The notes beneath the pieces were generated by a model. That model searched no databases. It saw only the letters and a list, made by a program, of their open reading frames with translations, and had not been told where the DNA came from. The translations under genes and the position numbers were made by a program. From positions 1,178,001-1,242,000 of the forward strand of contig NC_016941.1 in the NCBI RefSeq assembly GCF_000236925.1: a stretch of DNA of 64,000 nucleotides, written 5' to 3'. Source of the stretch: Staphylococcus argenteus. Lineage in GTDB: Bacteria > Bacillota > Bacilli > Staphylococcales > Staphylococcaceae. Below are positions 53,572 through 63,427 of this stretch, piece by piece. Position 1 is the stretch's first letter. The number at the start of each line of letters is the position of its first letter.

Positions 53572-56500
53572 TTGGCAATGACAGAGCAACAAAAATTTAA
53601 AGTGCTTGCTGATCAAATTAAAATTTCAAATCAATTAGATAGTGAAATTTTAAATTCAGGTGAACTGACACGTATAGATGTTTCTAATAAAAATAGAACA
53701 TGGGAATTTCATATTACATTACCACAATTCTTAGCTCATGAAGATTATTTATTATTTATTAACGCGATAGAGCAAGAATTTAAAGATATTGCCAATGTTA
53801 CATGTCGTTTTACGGTAACAGATGGTACAAATCAAGATGAACATGCAATAAAATATTTTGGGCATTGTATTGATCAAACAGGTTTATCTCCAAAAGTTAA
53901 AGGACAATTAAAACAGAAAAAGCTTATCATGTCAGGTAAGATTTTAAAAGTAATGGTGTCGAATGACATAGAACGAAATCATTTTGATAAAGCATGTAAT
54001 GGAAGTCTCGTTAAGGCTTTCAGAAATTGTGGTTTTGACTTAGATAAAATAGTTTTTGAAACAAATGACAATGATCAAGAACAAAATTTAGCATCTTTAG
54101 AAGCACATATTCAAGAAGAAGATGAACAAAGTGCACGTTTAGCTACAGAGAAACTTGAAAAAATGAAAGCTGAAAAAGCGAAACAACAAGATAATAACGA
54201 AAGTGCTGTTGATAAATGTCAAATAGGAAAACCAATTCAAATTGAAAATATTAAACCTATTGAATCAATTATTGAAGAAGAGTTTAAAGTTGCTATTGAA
54301 GGGGTTATTTTTGATATTAATCTAAAAGAACTAAAAAGTGGACGCCATATCGTTGAAATTAAAGTTACTGACTATACAGATTCATTAGTATTAAAAATGT
54401 TTACTCGTAAAAATAAGGATGATTTAGAACATTTCAAAGCATTGAGTGTTGGTAAATGGGTTAGAGCACAAGGGCGAATCGAGGAAGATACATTTATTAG
54501 AGATTTAGTAATGATGATGTCTGATATTGAAGAAATTAAAAAAGCTACGAAAAAAGATAAAGCTGAAGAAAAACGTGTCGAATTTCATTTGCATACCGCA
54601 ATGAGTCAAATGGATGGAATACCAAATATTGGCGCGTATGTTAAACAAGCTGCAGATTGGGGTCACCCAGCTATTGCTGTAACAGATCATAACGTTGTAC
54701 AAGCATTCCCAGATGCCCATGCAGCAGCTGAAAAACATGGCATTAAAATGATTTATGGTATGGAAGGTATGTTGGTTGATGATGGTGTTCCGATTGCGTA
54801 TAAACCACAAGATGTCGTATTAAAAGATGCTACATATGTTGTATTTGACGTTGAGACTACAGGTTTGTCAAATCAATATGATAAAATTATTGAGCTCGCA
54901 GCTGTAAAAATTCATAACGGTGAAATCATCGATAAATTTGAAAGATTTAGTAATCCACATGAACGATTATCGGAAACGATTATCAATTTAACGCATATTA
55001 CCGATGATATGTTAGTTGACGCGCCCGAAATTGAGGAAGTTCTAACAGAATTTAAAGAATGGGTTGGCGATGCGATATTCGTAGCACATAATGCTTCATT
55101 TGATATGGGCTTCATTGATACTGGATATGAACGACTAGGATTTGGACCATCTACCAATGGTGTTATCGATACTTTAGAATTATCTCGTACAATTAATACC
55201 GAATATGGTAAACATGGTTTGAACTTTTTAGCAAAAAAATATGGCGTAGAATTAACACAACATCACCGCGCCATTTATGATACAGAGGCAACAGCTTACA
55301 TTTTCATTAAAATGGTTCAACAAATGAAAGAATTAGGTGTATTGAATCATAATGAAATCAACAAAAAGCTTAGTAATGAGGATGCATATAAACGTGCGAG
55401 ACCGAGCCATGTAACACTGATTGTACAAAATCAGCAAGGTCTTAAAAATTTATTTAAAATTGTAAGTGCATCGCTGGTGAAATATTTCTATCGTACACCA
55501 CGGATTCCGCGTTCATTATTAGATGAATATCGTGAAGGGTTATTAGTTGGAACAGCTTGTGATGAAGGTGAATTATTCACAGCCGTTATGCAAAAAGATC
55601 AAAGTGAAGTTGAAAAAATTGCTAAATACTATGATTTCATTGAAATTCAACCGCCAGCACTTTATCAAGATTTAATAGATAGGGAATTAATTAGAGATAC
55701 AGAAACATTACATGAAATTTATCAACGATTAATGCATGCTGGTGATACAGCAGGCATACCAGTTATTGCGACAGGTAATGCCCACTATTTATTTGAACAC
55801 GATGGAATTGCACGTAAAATTTTAATAGCATCGCAACCTGGTAATCCACTGAATCGTTCAACTTTACCAGAAGCACATTTTAGAACTACAGATGAAATGT
55901 TAAACGAGTTTCATTTTTTAGGTGAAGAAAAAGCGCATGAAATTGTTGTGAAAAATACTAATGAATTGGCAGATCGAATTGAACGTGTAGTTCCTATTAA
56001 AGATGAATTGTATACACCTCGTATGGAAGGTGCCAATGAGGAAATTAGAGAGTTAAGTTATGCAAATGCACGTAAATTGTATGGCGAAGATTTACCTCAA
56101 ATCGTTATTGATAGATTAGAAAAAGAATTAAAAAGTATCATTGGGAATGGTTTCGCAGTTATTTATTTAATTTCACAACGTTTGGTTAAAAAATCGTTGG
56201 ATGATGGATATTTAGTAGGTTCTCGTGGTTCCGTTGGTTCAAGTTTTGTAGCAACAATGACTGAAATTACTGAGGTGAACCCATTACCGCCGCATTATAT
56301 TTGCCCAAATTGTAAAACGAGTGAATTTTTTAATGATGGTTCTGTAGGATCAGGATTCGATTTACCAGATAAAACGTGTGAAACTTGTGGGGCACCGCTT
56401 ATCAAAGAAGGACAAGATATTCCATTTGAAACTTTCTTGGGCTTCAAAGGGGATAAGGTTCCTGATATCGATTTAAACTTTAGTGGTGAATATCAACCAA

Positions 56501-57888
56501 ATGCTCATAACTATACAAAAGTATTGTTTGGTGAGGATAAAGTTTTCCGTGCAGGTACGATAGGTACTGTCGCTGAAAAGACTGCTTTTGGTTATGTCAA
56601 AGGCTACTTAAATGATCAAGGTATTCATAAAAGAGGTGCTGAAATAGATCGACTTGTAAAAGGGTGTACTGGTGTTAAACGTACAACTGGGCAACACCCA
56701 GGGGGTATTATTGTAGTACCTGATTATATGGATATTTATGATTTTACACCAATACAATATCCTGCAGACGACCAAAATTCAGCATGGATGACGACACACT
56801 TCGATTTCCATTCTATTCATGACAATGTGTTGAAGCTCGACATACTTGGTCACGATGATCCGACTATGATACGTATGCTTCAAGATTTATCAGGAATTGA
56901 TCCAAAAACGATACCAGTAGATGATAAAGAAGTCATGCAAATATTTAGTACACCTGAAAGTTTAGGTGTTACTGAAGATGAAATTTTATGTAAAACAGGC
57001 ACATTTGGCGTGCCGGAATTTGGTACTGGATTCGTTCGACAAATGTTAGAAGACACAAAGCCAACTTCGTTCTCTGAGTTAGTTCAAATTTCTGGATTGT
57101 CACACGGTACAGATGTATGGTTAGGCAATGCGCAGGAATTAATTAAATCAGGTATTTGTGATTTATCAAGTGTAATTGGTTGTCGTGATGATATCATGGT
57201 TTATTTAATGTACGCTGGTTTAGAACCATCGATGGCATTTAAAATTATGGAATCAGTACGTAAAGGTAAAGGTTTAACTGAAGAAATGATAGATACGATG
57301 AAAGAAAATAATGTGCCAGATTGGTATTTAGATTCGTGTCTAAAAATTAAGTACATGTTCCCTAAAGCCCATGCAGCAGCATACGTTTTAATGGCAGTAC
57401 GTATCGCATATTTCAAAGTACACCATCCGCTTTATTATTATGCTTCTTACTTTACAATTCGTGCGTCAGACTTTGATTTAATTACGATGATTAAAGATAA
57501 AACAAGCATTCGAAATACTGTAAAAGACATGTATTCTCGCTATATGGATTTGGGTAAAAAAGAAAAAGACGTATTAACTGTCTTGGAAATTATGAATGAA
57601 ATGGCACATCGTGGTTATCGAATGCAACCGATTAGTTTAGAAAAGAGTCAAGCGTTCGAGTTTATCATTGAAGGAGATTCACTCATTCCACCATTTATTT
57701 CAGTGCCGGGTCTTGGTGAAAATGTTGCAAAACGTATTGTTGAAGCACGTGATGATGGTCCGTTCTTATCAAAAGAAGACTTGAATAAAAAAGCTGGATT
57801 ATCTCAGAAAATTATTGAGTATTTAGATGAGTTAGGCTCATTACCGAATTTACCAGATAAAGCTCAGCTTTCAATATTTGATATGTAA
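53572..57888 (+). CDS. polC: DNA polymerase III PolC-type catalytic subunit
   Basis: A 1438-residue replicative polymerase of low-GC Gram-positives. An OB region (about 235-330) is followed by a PHP domain (from about 330, FHLHTAMSQMDG). The proofreading exonuclease is inserted in it, with Asp426 and Glu428 in FDVETTGL. A zinc finger (Cys911 and Cys914, then CETCGAP) precedes the polymerase core, whose catalytic Asp965 and Asp967 are in PDIDLNFSG. The C-terminal helix-hairpin-helix carries a beta-clamp motif near QLSIFDM. The start is TTG 53572, 8 nt after AAGGTGG; a GTG at 53560 lies in that site. Confidence 0.97.
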   Translation: MAMTEQQKFKVLADQIKISNQLDSEILNSGELTRIDVSNKNRTWEFHITLPQFLAHEDYLLFINAIEQEFKDIANVTCRFTVTDGTNQDEHAIKYFGHCIDQTGLSPKVKGQLKQKKLIMSGKILKVMVSNDIERNHFDKACNGSLVKAFRNCGFDLDKIVFETNDNDQEQNLASLEAHIQEEDEQSARLATEKLEKMKAEKAKQQDNNESAVDKCQIGKPIQIENIKPIESIIEEEFKVAIEGVIFDINLKELKSGRHIVEIKVTDYTDSLVLKMFTRKNKDDLEHFKALSVGKWVRAQGRIEEDTFIRDLVMMMSDIEEIKKATKKDKAEEKRVEFHLHTAMSQMDGIPNIGAYVKQAADWGHPAIAVTDHNVVQAFPDAHAAAEKHGIKMIYGMEGMLVDDGVPIAYKPQDVVLKDATYVVFDVETTGLSNQYDKIIELAAVKIHNGEIIDKFERFSNPHERLSETIINLTHITDDMLVDAPEIEEVLTEFKEWVGDAIFVAHNASFDMGFIDTGYERLGFGPSTNGVIDTLELSRTINTEYGKHGLNFLAKKYGVELTQHHRAIYDTEATAYIFIKMVQQMKELGVLNHNEINKKLSNEDAYKRARPSHVTLIVQNQQGLKNLFKIVSASLVKYFYRTPRIPRSLLDEYREGLLVGTACDEGELFTAVMQKDQSEVEKIAKYYDFIEIQPPALYQDLIDRELIRDTETLHEIYQRLMHAGDTAGIPVIATGNAHYLFEHDGIARKILIASQPGNPLNRSTLPEAHFRTTDEMLNEFHFLGEEKAHEIVVKNTNELADRIERVVPIKDELYTPRMEGANEEIRELSYANARKLYGEDLPQIVIDRLEKELKSIIGNGFAVIYLISQRLVKKSLDDGYLVGSRGSVGSSFVATMTEITEVNPLPPHYICPNCKTSEFFNDGSVGSGFDLPDKTCETCGAPLIKEGQDIPFETFLGFKGDKVPDIDLNFSGEYQPNAHNYTKVLFGEDKVFRAGTIGTVAEKTAFGYVKGYLNDQGIHKRGAEIDRLVKGCTGVKRTTGQHPGGIIVVPDYMDIYDFTPIQYPADDQNSAWMTTHFDFHSIHDNVLKLDILGHDDPTMIRMLQDLSGIDPKTIPVDDKEVMQIFSTPESLGVTEDEILCKTGTFGVPEFGTGFVRQMLEDTKPTSFSELVQISGLSHGTDVWLGNAQELIKSGICDLSSVIGCRDDIMVYLMYAGLEPSMAFKIMESVRKGKGLTEEMIDTMKENNVPDWYLDSCLKIKYMFPKAHAAAYVLMAVRIAYFKVHHPLYYYASYFTIRASDFDLITMIKDKTSIRNTVKDMYSRYMDLGKKEKDVLTVLEIMNEMAHRGYRMQPISLEKSQAFEFIIEGDSLIPPFISVPGLGENVAKRIVEARDDGPFLSKEDLNKKAGLSQKIIEYLDELGSLPNLPDKAQLSIFDM

Positions 57889-58052
57889 TCGAAATATTAC
57901 ACTATAGCATTTAGTGATTTTATTTTAGAAAAAGTTATATCAGATTCGATGAGGTTTTATATGATTGTTTAACTTAACGCTCTGATTTAGCAGAAAAATA
58001 AATATAAGAAGACTAATTTTAAGGAAGAATCACTGATAATTGGTGAAGTCAT

Positions 58053-58081
58053 TTGTTTAGTAAATAAACTTATGCTATAAT
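58053..58081 (+). promoter_or_regulatory. Promoter of the rimP-nusA-infB operon
   Basis: TTGTTT (58053-58058), 17 bp, TATAAT (58076-58081), with TGC just before it, so an extended -10. The start of transcription would be near 58088. Confidence 0.75.
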
Positions 58082-58108
58082 TAAGGTGCTTAAAAATTAG
58101 TGAACTCA

Positions 58109-58147
58109 GGCAAAAGAGTGGGAGATTCCCGCTCTTTTCTATTTGCC
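58109..58147 (+). terminator. Leader hairpin (possible attenuator) before rimP
   Basis: AAAGAGTGGGA (58113-58123) pairs with TCCCGCTCTTT (58127-58137), with a T-G wobble and a 3-nt loop. Outer GGCAAA and TTTGCC can also pair. TCTATTT follows. It lies only 25-60 nt after the promoter and directly before the rimP ribosome site. Confidence 0.65.
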
Positions 58148-58163
58148 AAAAAGGGAGGCCTGT

Positions 58164-58631
58164 ATGAGTAAAATTACAGAACAAGTTGAAGTGATTGTTC
58201 AACCAATTATGGAAGACTTGAATTTTGAACTTGTAGACGTTGAATATGTCAAAGAAGGTAGAGACCATTTTCTTAGAATCTCTATTGATAAAGAAGGTGG
58301 CGTGGATTTAAATGATTGTACGCTTGCTTCTGAAAAAATAAGTGAAGCTATGGATGCGAATGATCCAATTCCTGAAATGTATTATTTGGACGTAGCATCA
58401 CCTGGTGCGGAACGTCCTATTAAAAAAGAACAAGATTTCCAAAATGCAATAACTAAGCCTGTTTTTGTCTCATTGTATGTACCAATTGATGGTGAAAAAG
58501 AATGGTTAGGCATTTTACAGGAAGTCAATAATGAAACAATTGTTGTACAGGTGAAAATTAAAGCAAGAACAAAAAATATAGAGATACCGAGAGACAAAAT
58601 AGCAAAAGCACGTCACGCAGTTATGATTTAA
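58164..58631 (+). CDS. rimP: Ribosome maturation factor RimP
   Basis: A 155-residue factor for 30S assembly. ELVDVEYVKEGRDHFLRISIDKEGGVDLNDC is the N-terminal signature, followed by YYLDVASPGAERPI and a C-terminal Sm-like barrel. I start at ATG 58164 behind AAGGGAGG (58151-58158); a frame from 58143 begins within that leader. nusA follows after 20 nt. The operon rimP-nusA-ylxR-ylxQ-infB is conserved; ylxP, which follows infB in B. subtilis, is absent. Confidence 0.95.
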   Translation: MSKITEQVEVIVQPIMEDLNFELVDVEYVKEGRDHFLRISIDKEGGVDLNDCTLASEKISEAMDANDPIPEMYYLDVASPGAERPIKKEQDFQNAITKPVFVSLYVPIDGEKEWLGILQEVNNETIVVQVKIKARTKNIEIPRDKIAKARHAVMI

Positions 58632-58651
58632 CGTGATGAGGAGGAAAAAAC

Positions 58652-59827
58652 GTGTCAAGTAATGAATTATTATTAGCTACTGAATATTTAGAAAAAGAAA
58701 AGAAAATTCCTAGAGCAGTGTTAATTGATGCAATTGAAGCAGCATTGATTACTGCATACAAAAAGAATTATGATAGTGCAAGAAATGTCCGTGTTGAATT
58801 AAATATGGATCAAGGTACATTCAAAGTAATTGCTCGAAAAGACGTTGTTGAAGAGGTCTTTGATGATAGAGATGAAGTCGACTTAAGTACTGCACTTGTT
58901 AAAAACCCAGCATACGAAATTGGAGATATTTATGAAGAAGATGTAACACCAAAAGACTTCGGTCGTGTTGGTGCTCAAGCTGCGAAACAAGCAGTTATGC
59001 AACGACTTCGTGATGCTGAACGTGAAATTTTATTTGAAGAGTTTATTGATAAAGAAGAAGATATATTAACAGGTGTGATTGATCGTGTAGATCACCGCTA
59101 TGTTTATGTTAACTTAGGACGTATTGAAGCAGTTTTATCTGAAGCCGAAAGAAGCCCTAATGAAAAATATATTCCTAATGAACGTATCAAAGTTTATGTT
59201 AACAAAGTAGAACAAACTACAAAAGGACCTCAAATTTATGTTTCACGAAGCCATCCAGGTTTATTAAAACGTTTGTTTGAACAAGAAGTACCAGAAATTT
59301 ATGATGGTACTGTTATCGTAAAATCAGTTGCTCGTGAGGCAGGAGATCGTTCTAAAATCAGTGTCTTCTCAGAAAATCATGATATCGATGCTGTTGGTGC
59401 ATGTGTTGGTGCCAAAGGCGCGCGTGTTGAAGCTGTTGTTGAAGAGCTAGGTGGCGAAAAAATCGACATCGTACAATGGAATGAAGATCCAAAAGTATTT
59501 GTAAAAAATGCTTTAAGCCCTTCTCAAGTTTTAGAAGTTATAGTTGATGAAGCAAATCAATCTACAGTAGTTGTTGTTCCTGATTATCAATTGTCATTGG
59601 CGATTGGTAAAAGAGGACAAAACGCACGTCTAGCTGCTAAATTAACAGGTTGGAAAATTGATATTAAATCAGAAACAGATGCACGTGAAGCAGGTATCTA
59701 TCCAGTAGTAGAGGTTGAAAATGTAACTGACGATGAAGTTATTACAGAAGAGGATGCTATAGCAGAATCAACAGAAGACGCAACAGAAGTTACAGTTGAT
59801 ACTAACGTAGAGAAAGAATCTGAATAA
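58652..59827 (+). CDS. nusA: Transcription termination/antitermination factor NusA
   Basis: A 391-residue RNA polymerase-binding factor. An N-terminal polymerase-binding domain (about 1-125) is followed by an S1 domain (about 135-200). KH1 and KH2 come next (about 230-345: [26 protein letters not shown] and [24 protein letters not shown]). A short acidic tail closes it; no acidic AR repeats as in E. coli. The start is GTG behind GAGGAGGA. ylxR begins 20 nt after the stop. Confidence 0.96.
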   Translation: MSSNELLLATEYLEKEKKIPRAVLIDAIEAALITAYKKNYDSARNVRVELNMDQGTFKVIARKDVVEEVFDDRDEVDLSTALVKNPAYEIGDIYEEDVTPKDFGRVGAQAAKQAVMQRLRDAEREILFEEFIDKEEDILTGVIDRVDHRYVYVNLGRIEAVLSEAERSPNEKYIPNERIKVYVNKVEQTTKGPQIYVSRSHPGLLKRLFEQEVPEIYDGTVIVKSVAREAGDRSKISVFSENHDIDAVGACVGAKGARVEAVVEELGGEKIDIVQWNEDPKVFVKNALSPSQVLEVIVDEANQSTVVVVPDYQLSLAIGKRGQNARLAAKLTGWKIDIKSETDAREAGIYPVVEVENVTDDEVITEEDAIAESTEDATEVTVDTNVEKESE

Positions 59828-59847
59828 TAGGTTGGAGTGAAGTATCT

Positions 59848-60132
59848 ATGAAAAAGAAAAAAATTCCGATGCGAAAATGCATTCTTTCAAATGAAATGCA
59901 TCCCAAAAAAGATATGATTCGTGTTGTCATAAACAAAGAAGGCGAAATTTTTGCGGATGTAACAGGAAAGAAACAAGGCCGTGGCGCATATGTTTCTAAA
60001 GATGTTGCAATGGTTGAAAAAGCGCAACAAAAAGAAATACTTGAGAAGTATTTTAAAGCGTCAAAAGAAGAATTGGAGCCTGTTTATAATGAAATTATTA
60101 GATTGATTTATAGAGAAGAGATTCCAAAATGA
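59848..60132 (+). CDS. ylxR: YlxR-family RNA-binding protein (RnpM)
   Basis: A 94-residue basic protein of the YlxR family, with the signature MRKCILSNEMHPKKDMIRVV and GRGAYVSKD. The family is proposed to modulate RNase P in B. subtilis (RnpM), and I infer a similar role. The start is ATG 59848. The stop overlaps ylxQ by 4 nt. It is held between nusA and infB in most Firmicutes. Confidence 0.9.
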   Translation: MKKKKIPMRKCILSNEMHPKKDMIRVVINKEGEIFADVTGKKQGRGAYVSKDVAMVEKAQQKEILEKYFKASKEELEPVYNEIIRLIYREEIPK

Positions 60133-60446
60133 GTATAGAACAAATATTAAACTTTTTAGGATTGGCAATGCGAGCTGGTAAAGTAAAAACAGGTGAATCA
60201 GTCATTGTTAATGATATTAAAAAGGGAAATTTGAAACTCGTCATTGTTACTGAAGATGCATCAAATAATACAACTAAATTAATTACAGACAAATGTAATA
60301 GTTATAAGGTTCCATTTAGAAAATTTGGAAGCCGAAATGAATTGGGAATAGCACTTGGAAAAGGTGAGCGTGTTAATGTAGGGATTACTGACCCAGGCTT
60401 TGCTAAAAAGTTGCTATCAATGATAGATGAATATCATAAGGAGTGA
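60129..60446 (+). CDS. ylxQ: YlxQ, L7Ae/L30e/S12e/Gadd45-family RNA-binding protein
   Basis: A 105-residue protein of the L7Ae fold. [42 protein letters not shown] sequence gives the family pattern ([21 protein letters not shown]). Related proteins bind kink-turn RNAs. Function in staphylococci is not known to me. It overlaps ylxR by 4 nt, and infB starts only 4 nt after the stop, so it is part of the tightly packed operon. Confidence 0.9.
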   Translation: MSIEQILNFLGLAMRAGKVKTGESVIVNDIKKGNLKLVIVTEDASNNTTKLITDKCNSYKVPFRKFGSRNELGIALGKGERVNVGITDPGFAKKLLSMIDEYHKE

Positions 60447-60450
60447 TTAT

Positions 60451-62577
60451 ATGAGTAAACAAAGAATTTACGAATATGCGAAAGAATTAAATCTAAAGAG
60501 TAAAGAGATTATAGATGAGTTAAAAAGCATGAATATTGAGGTTTCAAATCATATGCAAGCTTTGGAAGATGACCAAATTAAAGCATTAGATAAAAAGTTC
60601 AAAAAAGAACAAAAAAATGATTCAAAACAAAGCGCTCAAAATAATCACCAAAAATCAAACAACAACAAAAACCAAAACAACAACAAAGGACAACAAAAAG
60701 ATAACAAGAAGAATCAACAACCTAATAATAAAGGTAACAAAAACAACAAAAAGAATAATAAAAATAATAAGAAGAACAATAAAAATAATAAGCCACAAAA
60801 CCAACCAGTTGAACCAAAAGAAATACCTTCAAAGGTAACATACCAAGAAGGTATCACTGTTGGTGAATTTGCTGACAAATTAAACGTTGAGTCTTCTGAA
60901 ATTATTAAAAAATTATTCCTACTTGGTATTGTTGCTAATATTAACCAATCTTTAAATCAAGAAACAATTGAATTAATTGCTGATGACTACGGTGTAGAAG
61001 TTGAAGAAGAAGTTGTTATCAATGAAGAAGATCTTTCAACATACTTCGAAGATGAAAAAGATGATCCAGAAGCAATTGAAAGACCAGCAGTTGTAACAAT
61101 CATGGGACACGTTGACCATGGTAAAACAACATTATTAGATTCAATTCGTCATACAAAGGTAACTGCTGGAGAAGCAGGCGGCATTACACAACATATTGGT
61201 GCATATCAAATTGAAAACGATGGTAAAAAAATTACTTTCCTTGATACACCAGGACATGCTGCTTTCACAACAATGCGTGCGCGTGGTGCCCAAGTAACTG
61301 ATATCACAATTTTAGTAGTAGCTGCTGATGACGGTGTAATGCCTCAAACTATTGAAGCAATTAACCACGCTAAAGAAGCAGAAGTGCCAATTATCGTAGC
61401 AGTGAACAAAATTGATAAACCAACTTCGAATCCAGACAGAGTTATGCAAGAATTAACTGAGTACGGTTTGATTCCTGAAGATTGGGGTGGCGACACAATT
61501 TTCGTTCCGCTTTCAGCATTAAGTGGTGATGGTATTGATGATTTATTAGAAATGATTGGCTTAGTTGCGGAAGTACAAGAACTTAAAGCAAACCCTAAAA
61601 ATCGTGCTGTTGGAACAGTTATCGAAGCAGAATTAGATAAATCTCGTGGTCCTTCTGCGTCATTGTTAGTCCAAAATGGTACATTAAATGTTGGTGATGC
61701 GATTGTTGTTGGTAATACGTATGGTCGTATCCGTGCAATGGTAAATGATTTAGGTCAAAGAATTAAAACAGCTGGTCCATCAACACCTGTTGAAATCACT
61801 GGTATTAATGATGTGCCTCAAGCGGGAGATCGCTTTGTTGTATTTAGTGATGAAAAACAAGCCCGTCGTATCGGTGAATCAAGACATGAAGCTAGCATCG
61901 TACAACAACGTCAAGAAAGTAAAAATGTTTCTTTAGATAACTTGTTTGAACAAATGAAACAAGGCGAAATGAAAGATTTGAACGTTATTATTAAAGGTGA
62001 TGTTCAAGGTTCTGTCGAAGCTTTAGCTGCATCATTAATGAAAATTGATGTTGAAGGCGTAAATGTACGTATTATTCATACAGCAGTTGGTGCAATAAAC
62101 GAGTCAGACGTAACACTTGCGAATGCATCAAATGGTATCATTATTGGTTTCAATGTACGTCCAGATAGTGGTGCAAAGCGTGCTGCAGAAGCTGAAAATG
62201 TTGATATGCGTTTACACAGAGTCATCTATAACGTTATAGAAGAAATTGAATCAGCGATGAAAGGTCTACTTGATCCAGAATTCGAAGAGCAAGTTATTGG
62301 ACAAGCAGAAGTTCGTCAAACATTCAAAGTTTCTAAAGTGGGTACTATCGCTGGTTGTTATGTTACTGAAGGTAAAATTACACGTAATGCAGGTGTTCGT
62401 ATTATTCGTGATGGAATTGTTCAGTACGAAGGTGAATTAGATACACTTAAACGTTTCAAAGATGATGCAAAAGAAGTTGCAAAAGGTTATGAATGTGGTA
62501 TCACTGTTGAAAACTACAATGACCTTAAAGAAGGCGACGTTATCGAAGCATTTGAAATGGTTGAAATTAAACGTTAA
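60451..62577 (+). CDS. infB: Translation initiation factor IF-2
   Basis: A 708-residue GTPase that joins initiator tRNA to the ribosome. The N-terminal IF2N helix ([20 protein letters not shown]) is followed by a Lys/Asn/Gln-rich low-complexity stretch (about residues 55-125). A second IF2N region comes next. G1 is [14 protein letters not shown] near 220, G3 [16 protein letters not shown]4 NKID. Domains II-IV follow. I start at ATG 60451 behind AAGGAG; a GTG-like frame from 60427 lies inside ylxQ. A terminator follows. Confidence 0.96.
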   Translation: MSKQRIYEYAKELNLKSKEIIDELKSMNIEVSNHMQALEDDQIKALDKKFKKEQKNDSKQSAQNNHQKSNNNKNQNNNKGQQKDNKKNQQPNNKGNKNNKKNNKNNKKNNKNNKPQNQPVEPKEIPSKVTYQEGITVGEFADKLNVESSEIIKKLFLLGIVANINQSLNQETIELIADDYGVEVEEEVVINEEDLSTYFEDEKDDPEAIERPAVVTIMGHVDHGKTTLLDSIRHTKVTAGEAGGITQHIGAYQIENDGKKITFLDTPGHAAFTTMRARGAQVTDITILVVAADDGVMPQTIEAINHAKEAEVPIIVAVNKIDKPTSNPDRVMQELTEYGLIPEDWGGDTIFVPLSALSGDGIDDLLEMIGLVAEVQELKANPKNRAVGTVIEAELDKSRGPSASLLVQNGTLNVGDAIVVGNTYGRIRAMVNDLGQRIKTAGPSTPVEITGINDVPQAGDRFVVFSDEKQARRIGESRHEASIVQQRQESKNVSLDNLFEQMKQGEMKDLNVIIKGDVQGSVEALAASLMKIDVEGVNVRIIHTAVGAINESDVTLANASNGIIIGFNVRPDSGAKRAAEAENVDMRLHRVIYNVIEEIESAMKGLLDPEFEEQVIGQAEVRQTFKVSKVGTIAGCYVTEGKITRNAGVRIIRDGIVQYEGELDTLKRFKDDAKEVAKGYECGITVENYNDLKEGDVIEAFEMVEIKR

Positions 62578-62596
62578 TTTTTCATAAAAATAATAT

Positions 62597-62637
62597 GCCA
62601 AAAGTATAGTGACGTCGCTTACTTTTGGCTTTTTTAT
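62597..62637 (+). terminator. Terminator downstream of infB
   Basis: GCCAAAAGTA (62597-62606) and TACTTTTGGC (62620-62629) form a perfect 10-bp stem, with GACGTC in the loop and TTTTTT after. Confidence 0.9.
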
Positions 62638-62905
62638 TTGAATAGATTTCCTAGTAAAAGTTACGATATATAGACATGATATTGTATGAAATTTTGCGGT
62701 GATCTAGAATGAGTTTTAACGACAAAATATAATGTCGACTAATATTGGAAAATTTTCTGTTAAAAAGCCTATCCTACGGCAAACTTTATTTGATTTTATG
62801 GGTTTAATTTATTAAAATAACGTGTGAGCTAAAATAATTGTTTAAGCATTGTTACAGTAAAAAGTGCAAATGACAATTGAACTTAAAGATAAAGAGGTGA
62901 CAAGA
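62638..62905. other. infB-rbfA spacer
   Basis: About 270 bp without a gene after the terminator. ylxP, which occupies this position in B. subtilis, is not present, not even as a visible remnant. No clear promoter is apparent. Confidence 0.55.
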
Positions 62906-63256
62906 ATGAGCAGTATGAGAGCAGAGCGTGTTGGTGAACAAATGAAGAAGGAATTAATGGATATCATCAACAATAAAGTCAAAGATCCTCGAGTTGGTTT
63001 TATTACAATAACTGATGTCGTTTTAACAAACGATTTATCACAAGCTAAAGTATTTTTAACAGTTTTAGGAAATGATAAAGAAGTAGAAAATACTTTTAAA
63101 GCGCTTGATAAAGCAAAAGGCTTTATTAAGTCAGAATTAGGTTCTAGAATGCGATTACGTATTATGCCGGAATTAATTTATGAGTATGATCAATCAATCG
63201 AATACGGTAATAAAATTGAACGAATGATTCAAGATTTACACAAACAAGATAGATAA
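62906..63256 (+). CDS. rbfA: Ribosome-binding factor A
   Basis: A 116-residue KH-like factor for 30S maturation that was first found as a cold-shock protein. [38 protein letters not shown] is typical of Rbf[25 protein letters not shown] is the C-terminal signature. I start at ATG 62906, because AGAGGTGA (62893-62900) lies just before it; a frame from 62864 would include that site. truB follows after a long-loop hairpin. Confidence 0.95.
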   Translation: MSSMRAERVGEQMKKELMDIINNKVKDPRVGFITITDVVLTNDLSQAKVFLTVLGNDKEVENTFKALDKAKGFIKSELGSRMRLRIMPELIYEYDQSIEYGNKIERMIQDLHKQDR

Positions 63257-63271
63257 TTTAGTGTTAGGTAT

Positions 63272-63367
63272 CTGGAAAATGTTTGATAATTTCTTAATAT
63301 CGGTATATTAACATTAAACAGTTAATACAAAGATGTGTAGAAATGTTTAACATTTTCCAGTTTTTTT
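63272..63367 (+). terminator. Long-loop terminator downstream of rbfA
   Basis: CTGGAAAATGTT (63272-63283) pairs perfectly with AACATTTTCCAG (63349-63360) around an AT-rich loop that has its own short stem, followed by TTTTTTT. Confidence 0.75.
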
Positions 63368-63427
63368 ATGAAGAAATTCAGACAAGAATTAACTACATAT
63401 ATAAATGAATAAAAAGAAGGTGACGAA

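Noticed and set aside
60617..60838. Open frame rich in Thr/Lys inside infB
   Set aside because: It is an artefact of the low-complexity AA-rich stretch read in another phase.
62751..62765. CodY-box-like AATTTTCTGTTAAAA before rbfA
   Set aside because: It has four mismatches to AATTTTCWGAAAATT in AT-rich DNA, so the match is likely by chance.
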